A stretch of DNA of 64,000 nucleotides from Bacillota bacterium (GTDB lineage Bacteria > Bacillota > Clostridia > DSM-8532), in assembly GCA_023415205.1 (NCBI GenBank), contig JAEZLR010000011.1, positions 48,184 to 112,183 of the forward strand, written 5' to 3'. This document shows, in pieces, positions 33,602 to 41,580 of this stretch. Each line of letters begins with the position of its first letter. The first letter of the stretch is position 1. The notes below the pieces were generated by a model. The model saw nothing but the letters and a program-made list of their open reading frames with translations. It made no database searches and was not told where the DNA came from. The translations under genes were made by a program, and so were the position numbers.

Positions 33602-35317
33602 TCAAGCGCTTTCTGTCATCGAAACAAGTTCATGCTCCAGCCTTGTTTTATCGATTTGCTTCACTGTTCCCTCTTTAATCATTAAAACCTTAGAGCAGAT
33701 TTTTAAGGCGGAGGGTCTGTGTGTGATGACAACACAGGTTCTTCTGGGCGTTAAGCTTCCTATGGCATTGAGAACATGCATCTCGGTTGCCACATCCAGC
33801 GCAGAGGTGGCCTCATCCAGAATCAACACCGGGGTTCTCCTTAAAAAGGCTCTGGCTATGGCAATTCTTTGGGCTTGCCCCTCGGACAACCCAATCCCCC
33901 GCTCCCCCACTCTCGAATTCAAGCCCTCACTGAGCTCTTGAATGAAGCTCGCGGCGTCAGCCGCATCACAGGCCTTCCAGAGCTCTTCTTCACTGGCAAG
34001 AATATCCCCACAGCGGATATTCTCTTCTATGGTTCCGGTAAATAAGGTATTTCCTTGGGGTACGTAGGAAATATAGTCTCTTGTCTCGGTGGAAGAGCTA
34101 TATTCTACGCCATTTTCCGAATAAAAGACGATACTCCCCTTACTGGGATTCAAAAGGGCAAGAAGATTCTTTATTAGAGTTGTTTTTCCTTCGCCTGAAG
34201 GGCCAACCACCGCAACAATCTCACCAGGATGTATATCAATAGTGACATCCTTGAGCACTTCTTTTTCATCATCATAGGAAAAGGCTATCTCATTGAGTTT
34301 GATACCCACTTCATCATGGCTTTGTACAGCCTCACTTTTTTTCTCCTCAGCAAGATTGTCAAGCTCTAATAGGCGTTCTGTCGAGGATAACGTTGAGATG
34401 ACCCGAGGCAAGGTATAGGCTAGATTAATAAAGGGAGATTGGATTTGTTCAACAAGCTGAAGAAACGCCGTGAGCGTTCCAAAAGTGATGGCTTTAGCCC
34501 CTAATCCGAAGGCACCCCAGCCAAAGGCTAGAAAATAGCCCGCCCAGTACCCGAGGGCCAGCATGGTGCTAGCAAACAAACTGAGCTTATTCTTTTTATA
34601 AACCCATTTCATTCTGTTATGGTGAAGATGATCAATTTGTCCGACGCTGTTTTTTTCTTGCCGGAAAGCCTTAATAATTAAAAGATTTTGAATGGATTCC
34701 TGAAGATATGAGCGATAGGCGCTTTCCGCTTCCTGTACCCTGCTCTGAATACGCTTAAGCTTTTTACCCCAGAAACGGCTGAACAAAACGGTTATGGGAC
34801 CCAAAACAAAAGCCAGGAGGGCTAGACGGGGTTCAAAATAATATAAGGCAGCGAATGAGGCTATAAGCTGTACACCCAATGAGAAAATGTTGGGCACAAT
34901 ATCTGTCACCAGACTGGATATGGCACTGGCATCACTGGTAAGGCGCGTCACCAGATCCCCGCTGTGGTATTGGGTGATCTTTGCCCATTGGGTATGCGTG
35001 ATCTTACTAAATAATCTTTGTCTGATATGATTAGTCAAGCCCTCACCGGATTTAATGGATAATAGAGACGAAATAACCTCCAGACCCATTCTACCAATGA
35101 TTATGGCACCCAGAACCAGGACTGCCCTCAAAAGTGCCTGATAATCCTGGTTCACGGCCTGATCCACCATTTCCTTTGAGACCAAAGCAACGGCAACCGA
35201 TAACAGGGCAGTGACACCATCGATAAGAACCATGGCAAGAACAATCGGAAAAGCTGATTTGGAGTAGTTATAAATCCATTTAAAATAAGTCATGAGCTTT
35301 TTTAATTCACGTATCAT
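33602..35317 (-). CDS. ABC transporter, permease-ATPase fusion (probable peptide exporter)
   Basis: 571 residues. Type IV exporter membrane domain (about 1-320, six helices) fused to an ATPase with Walker A GPSGEGKTT, signature LSEGQ and Walker B 'VLILDEATSALD'. No C39 peptidase domain precedes the helices, so leader removal, if any, is by another protease. It follows the small Gly/Pro-rich peptide gene on the same strand with a terminator between, and is the obvious exporter for it. AAAGGTG site before the ATG. Confidence 0.88.
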   Translation of the reverse strand: MIRELKKLMTYFKWIYNYSKSAFPIVLAMVLIDGVTALLSVAVALVSKEMVDQAVNQDYQALLRAVLVLGAIIIGRMGLEVISSLLSIKSGEGLTNHIRQRLFSKITHTQWAKITQYHSGDLVTRLTSDASAISSLVTDIVPNIFSLGVQLIASFAALYYFEPRLALLAFVLGPITVLFSRFWGKKLKRIQSRVQEAESAYRSYLQESIQNLLIIKAFRQEKNSVGQIDHLHHNRMKWVYKKNKLSLFASTMLALGYWAGYFLAFGWGAFGLGAKAITFGTLTAFLQLVEQIQSPFINLAYTLPRVISTLSSTERLLELDNLAEEKKSEAVQSHDEVGIKLNEIAFSYDDEKEVLKDVTIDIHPGEIVAVVGPSGEGKTTLIKNLLALLNPSKGSIVFYSENGVEYSSSTETRDYISYVPQGNTLFTGTIEENIRCGDILASEEELWKACDAADAASFIQELSEGLNSRVGERGIGLSEGQAQRIAIARAFLRRTPVLILDEATSALDVATEMHVLNAIGSLTPRRTCVVITHRPSALKICSKVLMIKEGTVKQIDKTRLEHELVSMTESA

Positions 35318-35345
35318 TAATACACCTTTTAAGTTAGTGTCAAAA

Positions 35346-35372
35346 GAAAAGCACAGCGAAAGACTGTGCTCG
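35346..35372 (-). terminator. Terminator between the peptide gene and the exporter
   Basis: AGCACAG (35350-35356) pairs with CTGTGCT (35364-35370); on the minus strand TTTTCTTTTG follows. Partial termination here would give excess peptide message over exporter message, as in many bacteriocin and RiPP operons. Confidence 0.7.
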
Positions 35373-35394
35373 TTCTTCGTATCAGGGCGTTGGA

Positions 35395-35640
35395 TTATCG
35401 TTTTCCACCGGGTTTACCGCGTCCGGGTTTACCGCCACCGTGTTTACCGCCACCGGGTCCTCCGAAGCTGGGTCCTCCGACACCGGGTCCTCCGACACCG
35501 GGTCCTCCGACGTCGGGCTTGCCTAGGCTGGGTTTTGTAACCTTGTCTTTAGGTTCCTCACCGGAACCACCGCAGGAAATCCCCTCTTCCTGGGTCAAGC
35601 CTACTTCATCAACAATAGGCTCGATATACTCCTTTTTCAT
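35395..35640 (-). CDS. Putative RiPP precursor peptide with Gly/Pro pentad repeats
   Basis: 81 residues, GGAAGGAGG before the ATG. A leader-like front (MKKEYIEPIVDEVGLTQEEG, 1-20) has the short 'KKEYIEP.V.EV' style of precursors served by PqqD-like proteins. One Cys (23) and four Ser (22, 26, 38, 58) follow. From residue 44 the chain is seven pentads VGGPG, VGGPG, VGGPS, FGGPG, GGKHG, GGKPG, RGKPG, then GKR: an elastin-like, increasingly basic tail. Flanked by PqqD-like and kinase-like genes upstream and an ABC exporter downstream. The precursor role is inferred from context. Confidence 0.72.
   Translation of the reverse strand: MKKEYIEPIVDEVGLTQEEGISCGGSGEEPKDKVTKPSLGKPDVGGPGVGGPGVGGPSFGGPGGGKHGGGKPGRGKPGGKR
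35407..35511 (-). repeat. 15-bp tandem repeats coding for Gly/Pro pentads
   Basis: Seven 15-base units (core plus-strand form ACCGGGTCCTCCGAC, identical in the first units and diverging toward the 3' end of the gene). They encode residues 44-78 of the putative precursor. Confidence 0.8.
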
Positions 35641-35723
35641 AGCCTACTCCTCCTTCCATCACATTATCCTTGACACTTGTAATCTATAGTCATTAAGCGC
35701 TTAAGTAAAATACTTTAACTACC

Positions 35724-35987
35724 CTAATCCATAAGCCCCTTCTCTTGAAGAGTGTCCAAAAACTTCCTAACATCCTGGGTGGCTTTGTCTTCCGAAACAT
35801 GATACTCGTTAAGAAGCCTCTCGATGAGTTGTGATTTCTCAGCACCCTTTTCCAAACTGCGCCAGAGTATGGCTGCACTTTCGCTCAAGGTCAAAATGCT
35901 ATTAAAATCCACCACTCTCGCACCTAAAGGTACAACAACCCATTGACCTGCGATATCCCTTAACATAAATCCGCTTTTTATAGTCAT
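35724..35987 (-). CDS. PqqD-like peptide-binding (RRE) protein
   Basis: 87 residues. Three-strand, winged-helix outline of PqqD: 'GFMLRDIAGQWVVVPLG' front strands, 'FNSILTLSESAAILWRSLEKG' helix, and a closing 'DVRKFLDTLQEKGLMD' helix. PqqD proteins hold the leader of a ribosomal peptide for a modifying enzyme. GGGGGA site; 36 bases after the kinase-like gene and 83 bases before the peptide gene. Confidence 0.85.
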   Translation of the reverse strand: MTIKSGFMLRDIAGQWVVVPLGARVVDFNSILTLSESAAILWRSLEKGAEKSQLIERLLNEYHVSEDKATQDVRKFLDTLQEKGLMD

Positions 35988-36023
35988 TAAGTGTCCCCCA
36001 AATTTAAGTTTAGTTTATATCTT

Positions 36024-36875
36024 CTACACTATGTGGTGATAGGCAAGCTCCATAGCTTCTTTATCAGGCCGGCACGCCAGTTGATAGATAGGGGTTGTTT
36101 GAAGCAACTTTTCAATAAAATCATAAGCATTTCCCATCATTTTGTCATCAAAGTAAGGAAGAAAAAATCTGGGCATCAGTCGGGGCAAAGCTTCCTTGAC
36201 GGACAACTGCCGGATGGTATTCTTTTGGGCTTGCTCAAGAAGGATAATGGCCTTTAGCGGTGCCGATCCGTTATTATACTTTTGGGTTGACCCGCTCCAG
36301 GGGGTTCCATAGAGATAGAGCTTCTCCCCTAAAAACCGCAATGCAGGCGTATCATCATTCAGTACCTTAACCTCCGAACCCAAGTATTGCTCCCAGAGCC
36401 CTACATGGGTTGACTTGCCTGTCCCTGAGGGCGCTGTAAAAAGAATCCCTCTGTCCTGATAGGCAATGGAGGACGCATGAATAACCATGCCACCATGTTG
36501 AAGTAAATAATTCCTAAAAACAATCCCCGCCATAAAAAACGGATTATAAATAAAAGCCGGATCATCGGTTGCATAGCTTATAGATGCTTTCCTCCACAGG
36601 GTATCCACTTCCATAAGGACAGTGATTCTGTGAGTGATTTTATCGCTTTGAAACAAGTAATACCCTTCGGGTTCTTTTCTTTTCAACCATACCAAATGGC
36701 CGTCGTCTATGAAGGCATCCCCTTCAGGTTCCTCAATAAACCCGGTTTTCACGGCTGTAATAGTGATTTCAGGCTTTTTGTGGGACTCAGACGCAAAGGC
36801 TTCCATGCGCCGCAATAAATAGGGATACTCGCATTCCATATTTATCTTTATCCCTGCTATGACACAGCCAGGCAT
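36024..36875 (-). CDS. HPr kinase/PEP-carboxykinase-like protein of peptide clusters
   Basis: 283 residues from the ATG at 36873-36875, which has AAGGAGG upstream; an extension of 38 codons lacks a site. P-loop APSGTGKST (148-156) preceded by 'GGMVIHASSIAY' and followed by 'VLNDDTPALR' (Asp174-175), the layout of the small HPrK-like kinases in lasso-peptide (paeninodin-type) and related clusters. There the kinase phosphorylates a Ser of the precursor. First gene of the four-gene locus; no CcpA/HPr context. Confidence 0.82.
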   Translation of the reverse strand: MPGCVIAGIKINMECEYPYLLRRMEAFASESHKKPEITITAVKTGFIEEPEGDAFIDDGHLVWLKRKEPEGYYLFQSDKITHRITVLMEVDTLWRKASISYATDDPAFIYNPFFMAGIVFRNYLLQHGGMVIHASSIAYQDRGILFTAPSGTGKSTHVGLWEQYLGSEVKVLNDDTPALRFLGEKLYLYGTPWSGSTQKYNNGSAPLKAIILLEQAQKNTIRQLSVKEALPRLMPRFFLPYFDDKMMGNAYDFIEKLLQTTPIYQLACRPDKEAMELAYHHIV

Positions 36876-36967
36876 ACATCCTCCTTGGTATGTTTTTAAG
36901 AAATGCCGCCCATGATGAAAATGTAGAAATTCAATAAACTTCTGTTGTTTCCTAGAAATGTAAATGT

Positions 36968-36996
36968 ATTTTATAACAGAAAATTCCATATGTCAA
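36968..36996 (-). promoter_or_regulatory. Promoter for the kinase-PqqD-peptide operon
   Basis: Minus strand: perfect TTGACA (36991-36996), 17-base spacer, TAAAAT (36968-36973), 93 bases before the kinase-like start. Confidence 0.6.
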
Positions 36997-37069
36997 TGTG
37001 GGAAAGCTTTTAATAGACAACAGCTTCTCAATTCTTTTATTATCTATATTTCATTTATCATTTTTCAAT

Positions 37070-37225
37070 TCAGATTCCATAATGTTCTAAAAATGTAGTA
37101 AAAGTGGACTGTACATCGTTGATAATTTGCATCTGGGAAAAAGCCTCTTCTACTGAACTCTCACGGCGTCGATATCGCTCAACTATGGCTGTTTCGAAGG
37201 CTATTCCCTTCATAATTCTTTGCCC
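37070..37225 (-). mobile_element. Remnant of an IS256/mutator-type transposase gene
   Basis: A frame reading 'KGIAFETAIVERYRRRESS' then 'VEEAFSQMQ' matches from memory the early region of mutator-family transposases of Clostridia (IERYRRRESSVEEAL). The rest of the enzyme is missing; the tail is unrelated. No terminal repeats were found. Its upstream part overlaps the last ~16 codons of the DUF429 gene in another frame. Confidence 0.5.
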
Positions 37226-37949
37226 ATATCCAACCTTCTCTTTTAGCAAGACCCATATTTTCAGGAAAATACACATTACCTTCTATAAAATCCTTAGCAG
37301 CCAGCAAACACACTGAACTGTCTAATGCATCAGCATTTTGCTTAAGTAGATTAATGTCGGTAGGCATAACCATATGTCCTCTTAACCCTGCAATTATTTC
37401 TCTTCTAGTTGACTGCTGATTTTTTTCCTTGTAACCGATGCTTTGTATTCCATAGCAACACAATGTTGCCGCAGGATACACTTCTATAGCCGAAATACCT
37501 TTAAGATTTACATTATCCCAAGCAAGTTCAACTGGCTCACCTGTTAGATGACTTAATTCCCCAATTATATTTAATGCAGAATGCGCGGTTCTTGCTATCC
37601 TGTCTGCCCCAACATCAAGCGGTTGTTTTCCAATCGTTTTCTTGATAAACTTATCAGTTTCCCTTCTAAATAAATCGTTGGAATTTATATCTATTGTTTG
37701 ACCAGCATTGTGATTATAAAGTGCCTGTCCCAATTGTGAAGGCCAGCCTAACGGAGCATCAATGGCTAATAAGACTTTTTCTTCTGGATTAAGCCAACTG
37801 TGTATAATTTCCGCTATCGAACTAATTTTAGTTCCGAGCCTTGTTTCTTTTAATTCTATTTCACAATTATGATATAAACCTACTGATAACCCTGTACTCT
37901 TCACATCAGTCGCACAATCGATACCGATAACCTTAATAACCTCATTCAT
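37179..37949 (-). CDS. DUF429 family protein (RNase H-like fold), 3' end altered
   Basis: 256 residues from the ATG at 37947-37949 with GGAGG upstream. Opening strand 'VIGIDCATDVKSTGLSVGLY' and 'LLAIDAPLGWPSQLG' carry the paired acidic residues of the DUF429/COG2410-like RNase H fold; 'RRETDKFI' and 'EVYPAATL' are further family blocks. Function of the family is unknown (predicted nuclease). The last ~16 residues are encoded by the transposase scrap, so the natural C-terminus seems replaced. Base composition is visibly more AT-rich than flanks. Confidence 0.72.
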   Translation of the reverse strand: MNEVIKVIGIDCATDVKSTGLSVGLYHNCEIELKETRLGTKISSIAEIIHSWLNPEEKVLLAIDAPLGWPSQLGQALYNHNAGQTIDINSNDLFRRETDKFIKKTIGKQPLDVGADRIARTAHSALNIIGELSHLTGEPVELAWDNVNLKGISAIEVYPAATLCCYGIQSIGYKEKNQQSTRREIIAGLRGHMVMPTDINLLKQNADALDSSVCLLAAKDFIEGNVYFPENMGLAKREGWIWAKNYEGNSLRNSHS

Positions 37950-38002
37950 CAATATCCTCCAAATCCTCTTTCTATAAACTTTGTCTTATTTATTATTATC
38001 GT

Positions 38003-38761
38003 TTAGAATAAACCCATTTCAATATCGCAAGGGCGGAATTTTGACAAAAAGATTTTCCCTTTGGAGTCAACATCTTGGAATTTCACACCTAACTCATTTA
38101 GATATGAGGCCTGACTTCTAAGAAATATAATATATTCTGTTTCGTACTTTATTACATTTTGCTTTGTATCATTTATATATCCATCGTTTCTTAGGCTAAG
38201 AGTAGTTATACCATTGGGTTGTGTATGATTTCCTACCACACGAGAATCCATTATTCCAAAATCATCTGGAAATAGGAACCTCATAAATGCTGTTGCAGTA
38301 GGTATTCTTACTCCCCCAATGCGAAAAAGAGACATATCTCTTTTTATATAAGCATCTATTAACTGTTTCGCTGTATCAACATTCCACTTAACCAGTAGAT
38401 TATCCATTTTTAGTTGAGCACGCCCGCCTTGACTTGCCATCTTCCAGTATATAATGGCCGAAGAAATTTGCTTTAAATTTTCAATATGTATATCAGTAAG
38501 ATTATTGGAATGATATGCAGCATAACAATCCTGAAACACTCCTTGTACAATATTTTCAAACCTTCTAAGGTTTACCCCATTAGGATTTTCACTTGGTACT
38601 TCTCTTACAAATATCCCGACAAATTTTGATGCATTAATTATATTATCTGTTTGCATAATTTCGAATGTACAGTCAGGTGAATTATAATCGTACTTCTCTC
38701 GCAACATTACATATCTATCAGACGGTATCAATAAAGGGTTTTTAATAATTTTTGGCATCAT
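38003..38761 (-). CDS. Unknown protein, possible helix-hairpin-helix fold
   Basis: 252 residues, GAGGAG before the ATG. No family recognised. The segment 'IGGVRIPTATAFMRFLFPD' followed by 'FGIMDSRVV' (about 148-178) resembles the 'G.G.p.ASA.L.f..P..f.I.D.rv' pattern seen in several HhH-GPD-like proteins, with Asp in the place of the usual catalytic Asp. AT-rich, A/T-ending codons. Same strand as DUF429, 53 bases apart, so probably one acquired two-gene unit. Confidence 0.55.
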   Translation of the reverse strand: MMPKIIKNPLLIPSDRYVMLREKYDYNSPDCTFEIMQTDNIINASKFVGIFVREVPSENPNGVNLRRFENIVQGVFQDCYAAYHSNNLTDIHIENLKQISSAIIYWKMASQGGRAQLKMDNLLVKWNVDTAKQLIDAYIKRDMSLFRIGGVRIPTATAFMRFLFPDDFGIMDSRVVGNHTQPNGITTLSLRNDGYINDTKQNVIKYETEYIIFLRSQASYLNELGVKFQDVDSKGKIFLSKFRPCDIEMGLF

Positions 38762-38875
38762 CTTTTGCTCCTCATCCGGTGTTTTGCTAAAAAACAGGTT
38801 GTGCTTTATAATTTATAATATTGTATTATGTTCATTTATGATATCCTATATTTTTACAAACCTCAATTAATTCCA

Positions 38876-38911
38876 TAAAAAATGGAACCATGATTTTCTT
38901 ATCACAGTTCC
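38876..38911 (-). terminator. Second terminator downstream of glmS
   Basis: GGAACCATGAT (38884-38894) pairs with ATCACAGTTCC (38901-38911) with two G-U pairs; on the minus strand ATTTTTTAT follows. Confidence 0.6.
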
Positions 38912-39145
38912 CCCTGCTATTAATTTTAGTTCTCACTTAAGAACATCTTGTGTGGAAATCCAACGATTTAAGTAAAGCCCATGGTTGCACTATCCCCCAC
39001 AAACAGGCCTGTCGTTTGCACATTAAGCTATGAATTTGGCTACTGAGCTAAGCTGGTTTGTGATTTGCACACTACGGTTTATGGGCTGGCGGGTTCTTGT
39101 CCCTTCTCCTTTTCATTTTTCTTGCCTTGGGGGGTATGCCAGGGT

Positions 39146-39182
39146 TCAAAAAAGTCATGGTCTGGAGGGAGCCGGACCATGA
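39146..39182 (-). terminator. Terminator of glmS
   Basis: TCATGGTC (39155-39162) and GACCATGA (39175-39182) with a 12-base loop, followed on the minus strand by CTTTTTTG; 95 bases past the glmS stop. Confidence 0.75.
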
Positions 39183-39277
39183 CGTGTCGTAAGACTATAT
39201 TATTCTTCGTGAAACTTTATTACTCTTCGTGAGACATTGTTTTGAGAGGACATCTCTACCACAAAAGGGTCGGGCGC

Positions 39278-41104
39278 CTACTCCACCGTCACGCTCTTAG
39301 CCAGATTACGGGGCTTATCCACGTCGTTGCCCTTCATAACGGAGACGTAGTAAGCAAAAAGCTGAAGCGGGGTCACAGCCACGGCGGGAGCAAACAGCGG
39401 ATCAATATTCGGGATGGAAATGACTGCGTCAGCCACCTTGGAGACTTCATCAGCATGCTTTTGCGGGGTAATGGCCAGCACCACGGCACCTCTTGCTTTA
39501 ACCTCCCGGATATTGCTTATCATCTTGTCAAAAAGCTGCTCCTGGGTCAAGGGACAGACCACCAAGGTGCCCTCTTCAATTAGGGCGATGGTTCCGTGCT
39601 TGAGTTCTCCCCCCGCGTAGGCCTCGGAATGGATATAGGAGATTTCCTTGAGCTTCAGGGAGCCTTCCATGGACAGGGCATAGTCCAGACTTCTTCCTAT
39701 GAAGAAGACGCTTTTGGCATTGAAATGCTCATAGGCAAACTTCTGGATAAGCTCTTTTTGCTGGAGCACCTGATCCACGCAATGAGGAATCTCCTGAAGC
39801 TGGGAAAGATAGTTCTGGAACGCCTTATCCTCAAGAAGACCCTTTCTTCTGGCAAAGCTCAGGGCTACCAGATACAGGGCAGACACCTGGGTGTTATAGG
39901 CCTTGGTGGATGCTACGGCAATTTCGGGTCCTGCCCAGGTATAGAGCACGTCATCGGCCTCACGGGCAATGGAGCTTCCCACCACATTGACAATGGCCAG
40001 GATTCTTGAGCCTTTCTTCTTGGCCTCACGCATGGCCATCAGCGTATCAAGGGTTTCACCGGACTGGCTGATGACAATGGTAATCTGTTTGTTATTAACC
40101 ATGGGGTCACGATAACGGAATTCGGAAGCCACATCCACCTCCACAGGTATACGCGCCAGCTTCTCTATGGCGTACTTACCTATGACACCGGCATGGTAGG
40201 CTGTTCCACAGGCAATTATATTGATTTTTTCACAGTTTTCGATCATCTCATCGGTGAGATTAAACTTATCCAAAGAGATATCGTTATTCTGGATTCTGGG
40301 TCCAAGGGTAGCCTTGATAACCGAGGGTTCCTCAAACATTTCCTTCATCATGAAATGCTCATACCCGCCTTTTTCAGCTGAGGTTACATCCCAGTCAACA
40401 TGGAAAACCTCACGTTCTACTTTTTCACCCAGGAGATTAAAGATATCCACTCCATCAGCAGTCAGGCTCACAACTTCCTTATCCTCAAGGATATAAATGT
40501 CCCTGGTGTATTCCAGAATGGCAGGGATGTCGGAAGCAATAAAGTTTTCACCCTGACCCAAGCCTACAATCAGAGGGCTGTCCTTTCTGGCGGCTACGAA
40601 CTGCTGGGGACAATCGGTACATACCACACCCAGGGCGTAAGCCCCTTCAACATCATTGAGGGTGTTCATAACCGCTTTGACCAGATTTCCCTTATAGTTG
40701 TATTCAATCAGATGGGCCACAACCTCGGTGTCGGTTTCCGATTTGAATTCATAGCCCTTCCCGATAAGGAATTCCTTAAGCTGCATATAATTTTCGATAA
40801 TCCCGTTATGTACTACGGCAATTCTATGGTTATTGCTCATGTGGGGATGGGAATTCACATCGTTGGGTTCTCCGTGGGTGGCCCAACGGGTGTGTCCGAT
40901 ACCTACCGTTCCGATAAAATCGAAGCTCTTGAGCTTTTCCTCAAGAACCGCCAAACGGCCTTTGGTTTTAACCATATCCACCTTGCCATCATGTATGACA
41001 GCAACGCCCGCCGAATCATAGCCTCTGTATTCAAGCTTTTTAAGCCCATCAATCAATATTGGGGTAACATTCTTTTGACCTATATAACCAACAATTCCAC
41101 ACAT
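39278..41104 (-). CDS. glmS: Glutamine-fructose-6-phosphate aminotransferase (isomerising)
   Basis: 608 residues from the ATG at 41102-41104 (MCGIVGYIG), with AGGAGAG upstream; an earlier start would hide the catalytic N-terminal Cys. Glutaminase domain (Cys2; 'GHTRWATHGEPN'; 'HNGIIENY') and two SIS sugar-isomerase domains ('ACGTAYHAG', 'SQSGETLDTL', 'GPEIAVASTKAYNTQ'), ending DKPRNLAKSVTVE. First step to UDP-GlcNAc. Controlled by the GlcN6P-activated ribozyme at 41300-41465. Confidence 0.98.
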   Translation of the reverse strand: MCGIVGYIGQKNVTPILIDGLKKLEYRGYDSAGVAVIHDGKVDMVKTKGRLAVLEEKLKSFDFIGTVGIGHTRWATHGEPNDVNSHPHMSNNHRIAVVHNGIIENYMQLKEFLIGKGYEFKSETDTEVVAHLIEYNYKGNLVKAVMNTLNDVEGAYALGVVCTDCPQQFVAARKDSPLIVGLGQGENFIASDIPAILEYTRDIYILEDKEVVSLTADGVDIFNLLGEKVEREVFHVDWDVTSAEKGGYEHFMMKEMFEEPSVIKATLGPRIQNNDISLDKFNLTDEMIENCEKINIIACGTAYHAGVIGKYAIEKLARIPVEVDVASEFRYRDPMVNNKQITIVISQSGETLDTLMAMREAKKKGSRILAIVNVVGSSIAREADDVLYTWAGPEIAVASTKAYNTQVSALYLVALSFARRKGLLEDKAFQNYLSQLQEIPHCVDQVLQQKELIQKFAYEHFNAKSVFFIGRSLDYALSMEGSLKLKEISYIHSEAYAGGELKHGTIALIEEGTLVVCPLTQEQLFDKMISNIREVKARGAVVLAITPQKHADEVSKVADAVISIPNIDPLFAPAVAVTPLQLFAYYVSVMKGNDVDKPRNLAKSVTVE

Positions 41105-41299
41105 AGAAAAACTCTCCTTCATTCATATTAATTCTGGGGAAAGGTAAAGCACCCGGAGACCTTTTGAGCAGCAACTTAAAAGCTTTGCAAAAGGCTTTTA
41201 GCAGCAAAGTATAATTAATAAGCATACAGACGAAAGGTCTATGCGGTAGCTTTACTCTATTCAGTTCTAAAAAAAGAGATCTAAATGAAGAAATGCAGG

Positions 41300-41465
41300 A
41301 AAGTCCACTTTAAACACATTCTATTTCTGCCGTCACCAACAGGTTTTGTAAGTGTTCTTACGATGGTGGCACACCGGAGGGTTTCCGCCGAAGAATCGAT
41401 AACCTCCCTCTCCTCGTCAACTAAGGTCATGGGCTGTATTGAGCGTGGCCTTAGTTCAGGCGCTT
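41300..41465 (-). ncRNA. glmS ribozyme (glucosamine-6-phosphate-activated)
   Basis: On the minus strand the leader starts AAAGCGCCTGAACTAAGG at 41466 and then has 'TTGACGAGGAGAGGG' and 'TTCGGCGGAAACCCTCCGG', the core pseudoknot segments of the glmS ribozyme. Cleavage would fall between A and GCGCC near 41464. Metabolite-triggered self-cleavage lowers glmS mRNA. Between it and the gene (41105-41285) an AAAAGC/GCTTTT hairpin is the only other structure seen. 3' boundary is approximate. Confidence 0.93.
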
Positions 41466-41580
41466 TTCATACTGTCTTTATAGCTTTTAGAGCCTCCTAA
41501 CCGACAGTTCACTTTCGCATTTCACTACTATTATATTCTATATTGTTCCAATTGATCATGCAAGATGGATTATGCCAAAA

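Larger units (their letters stand above)
38762..39277 (-). other. Long intergenic region between the acquired genes and glmS
   Basis: Contains no convincing gene. It holds two terminators (39146-39182 and 38876-38911), and an AT-rich promoter-like stretch near 38800-38870 that may serve the gene at 38003. The change from GC-balanced to AT-rich sequence falls near 38930 and may mark the island edge. Confidence 0.5.

Noticed and set aside
35292..35540. Plus-strand frame rich in Val-Tyr-Arg-His over the peptide gene
   Set aside because: It is the antisense of the 15-bp repeat array, has no ribosome-binding site and runs into the ABC gene.
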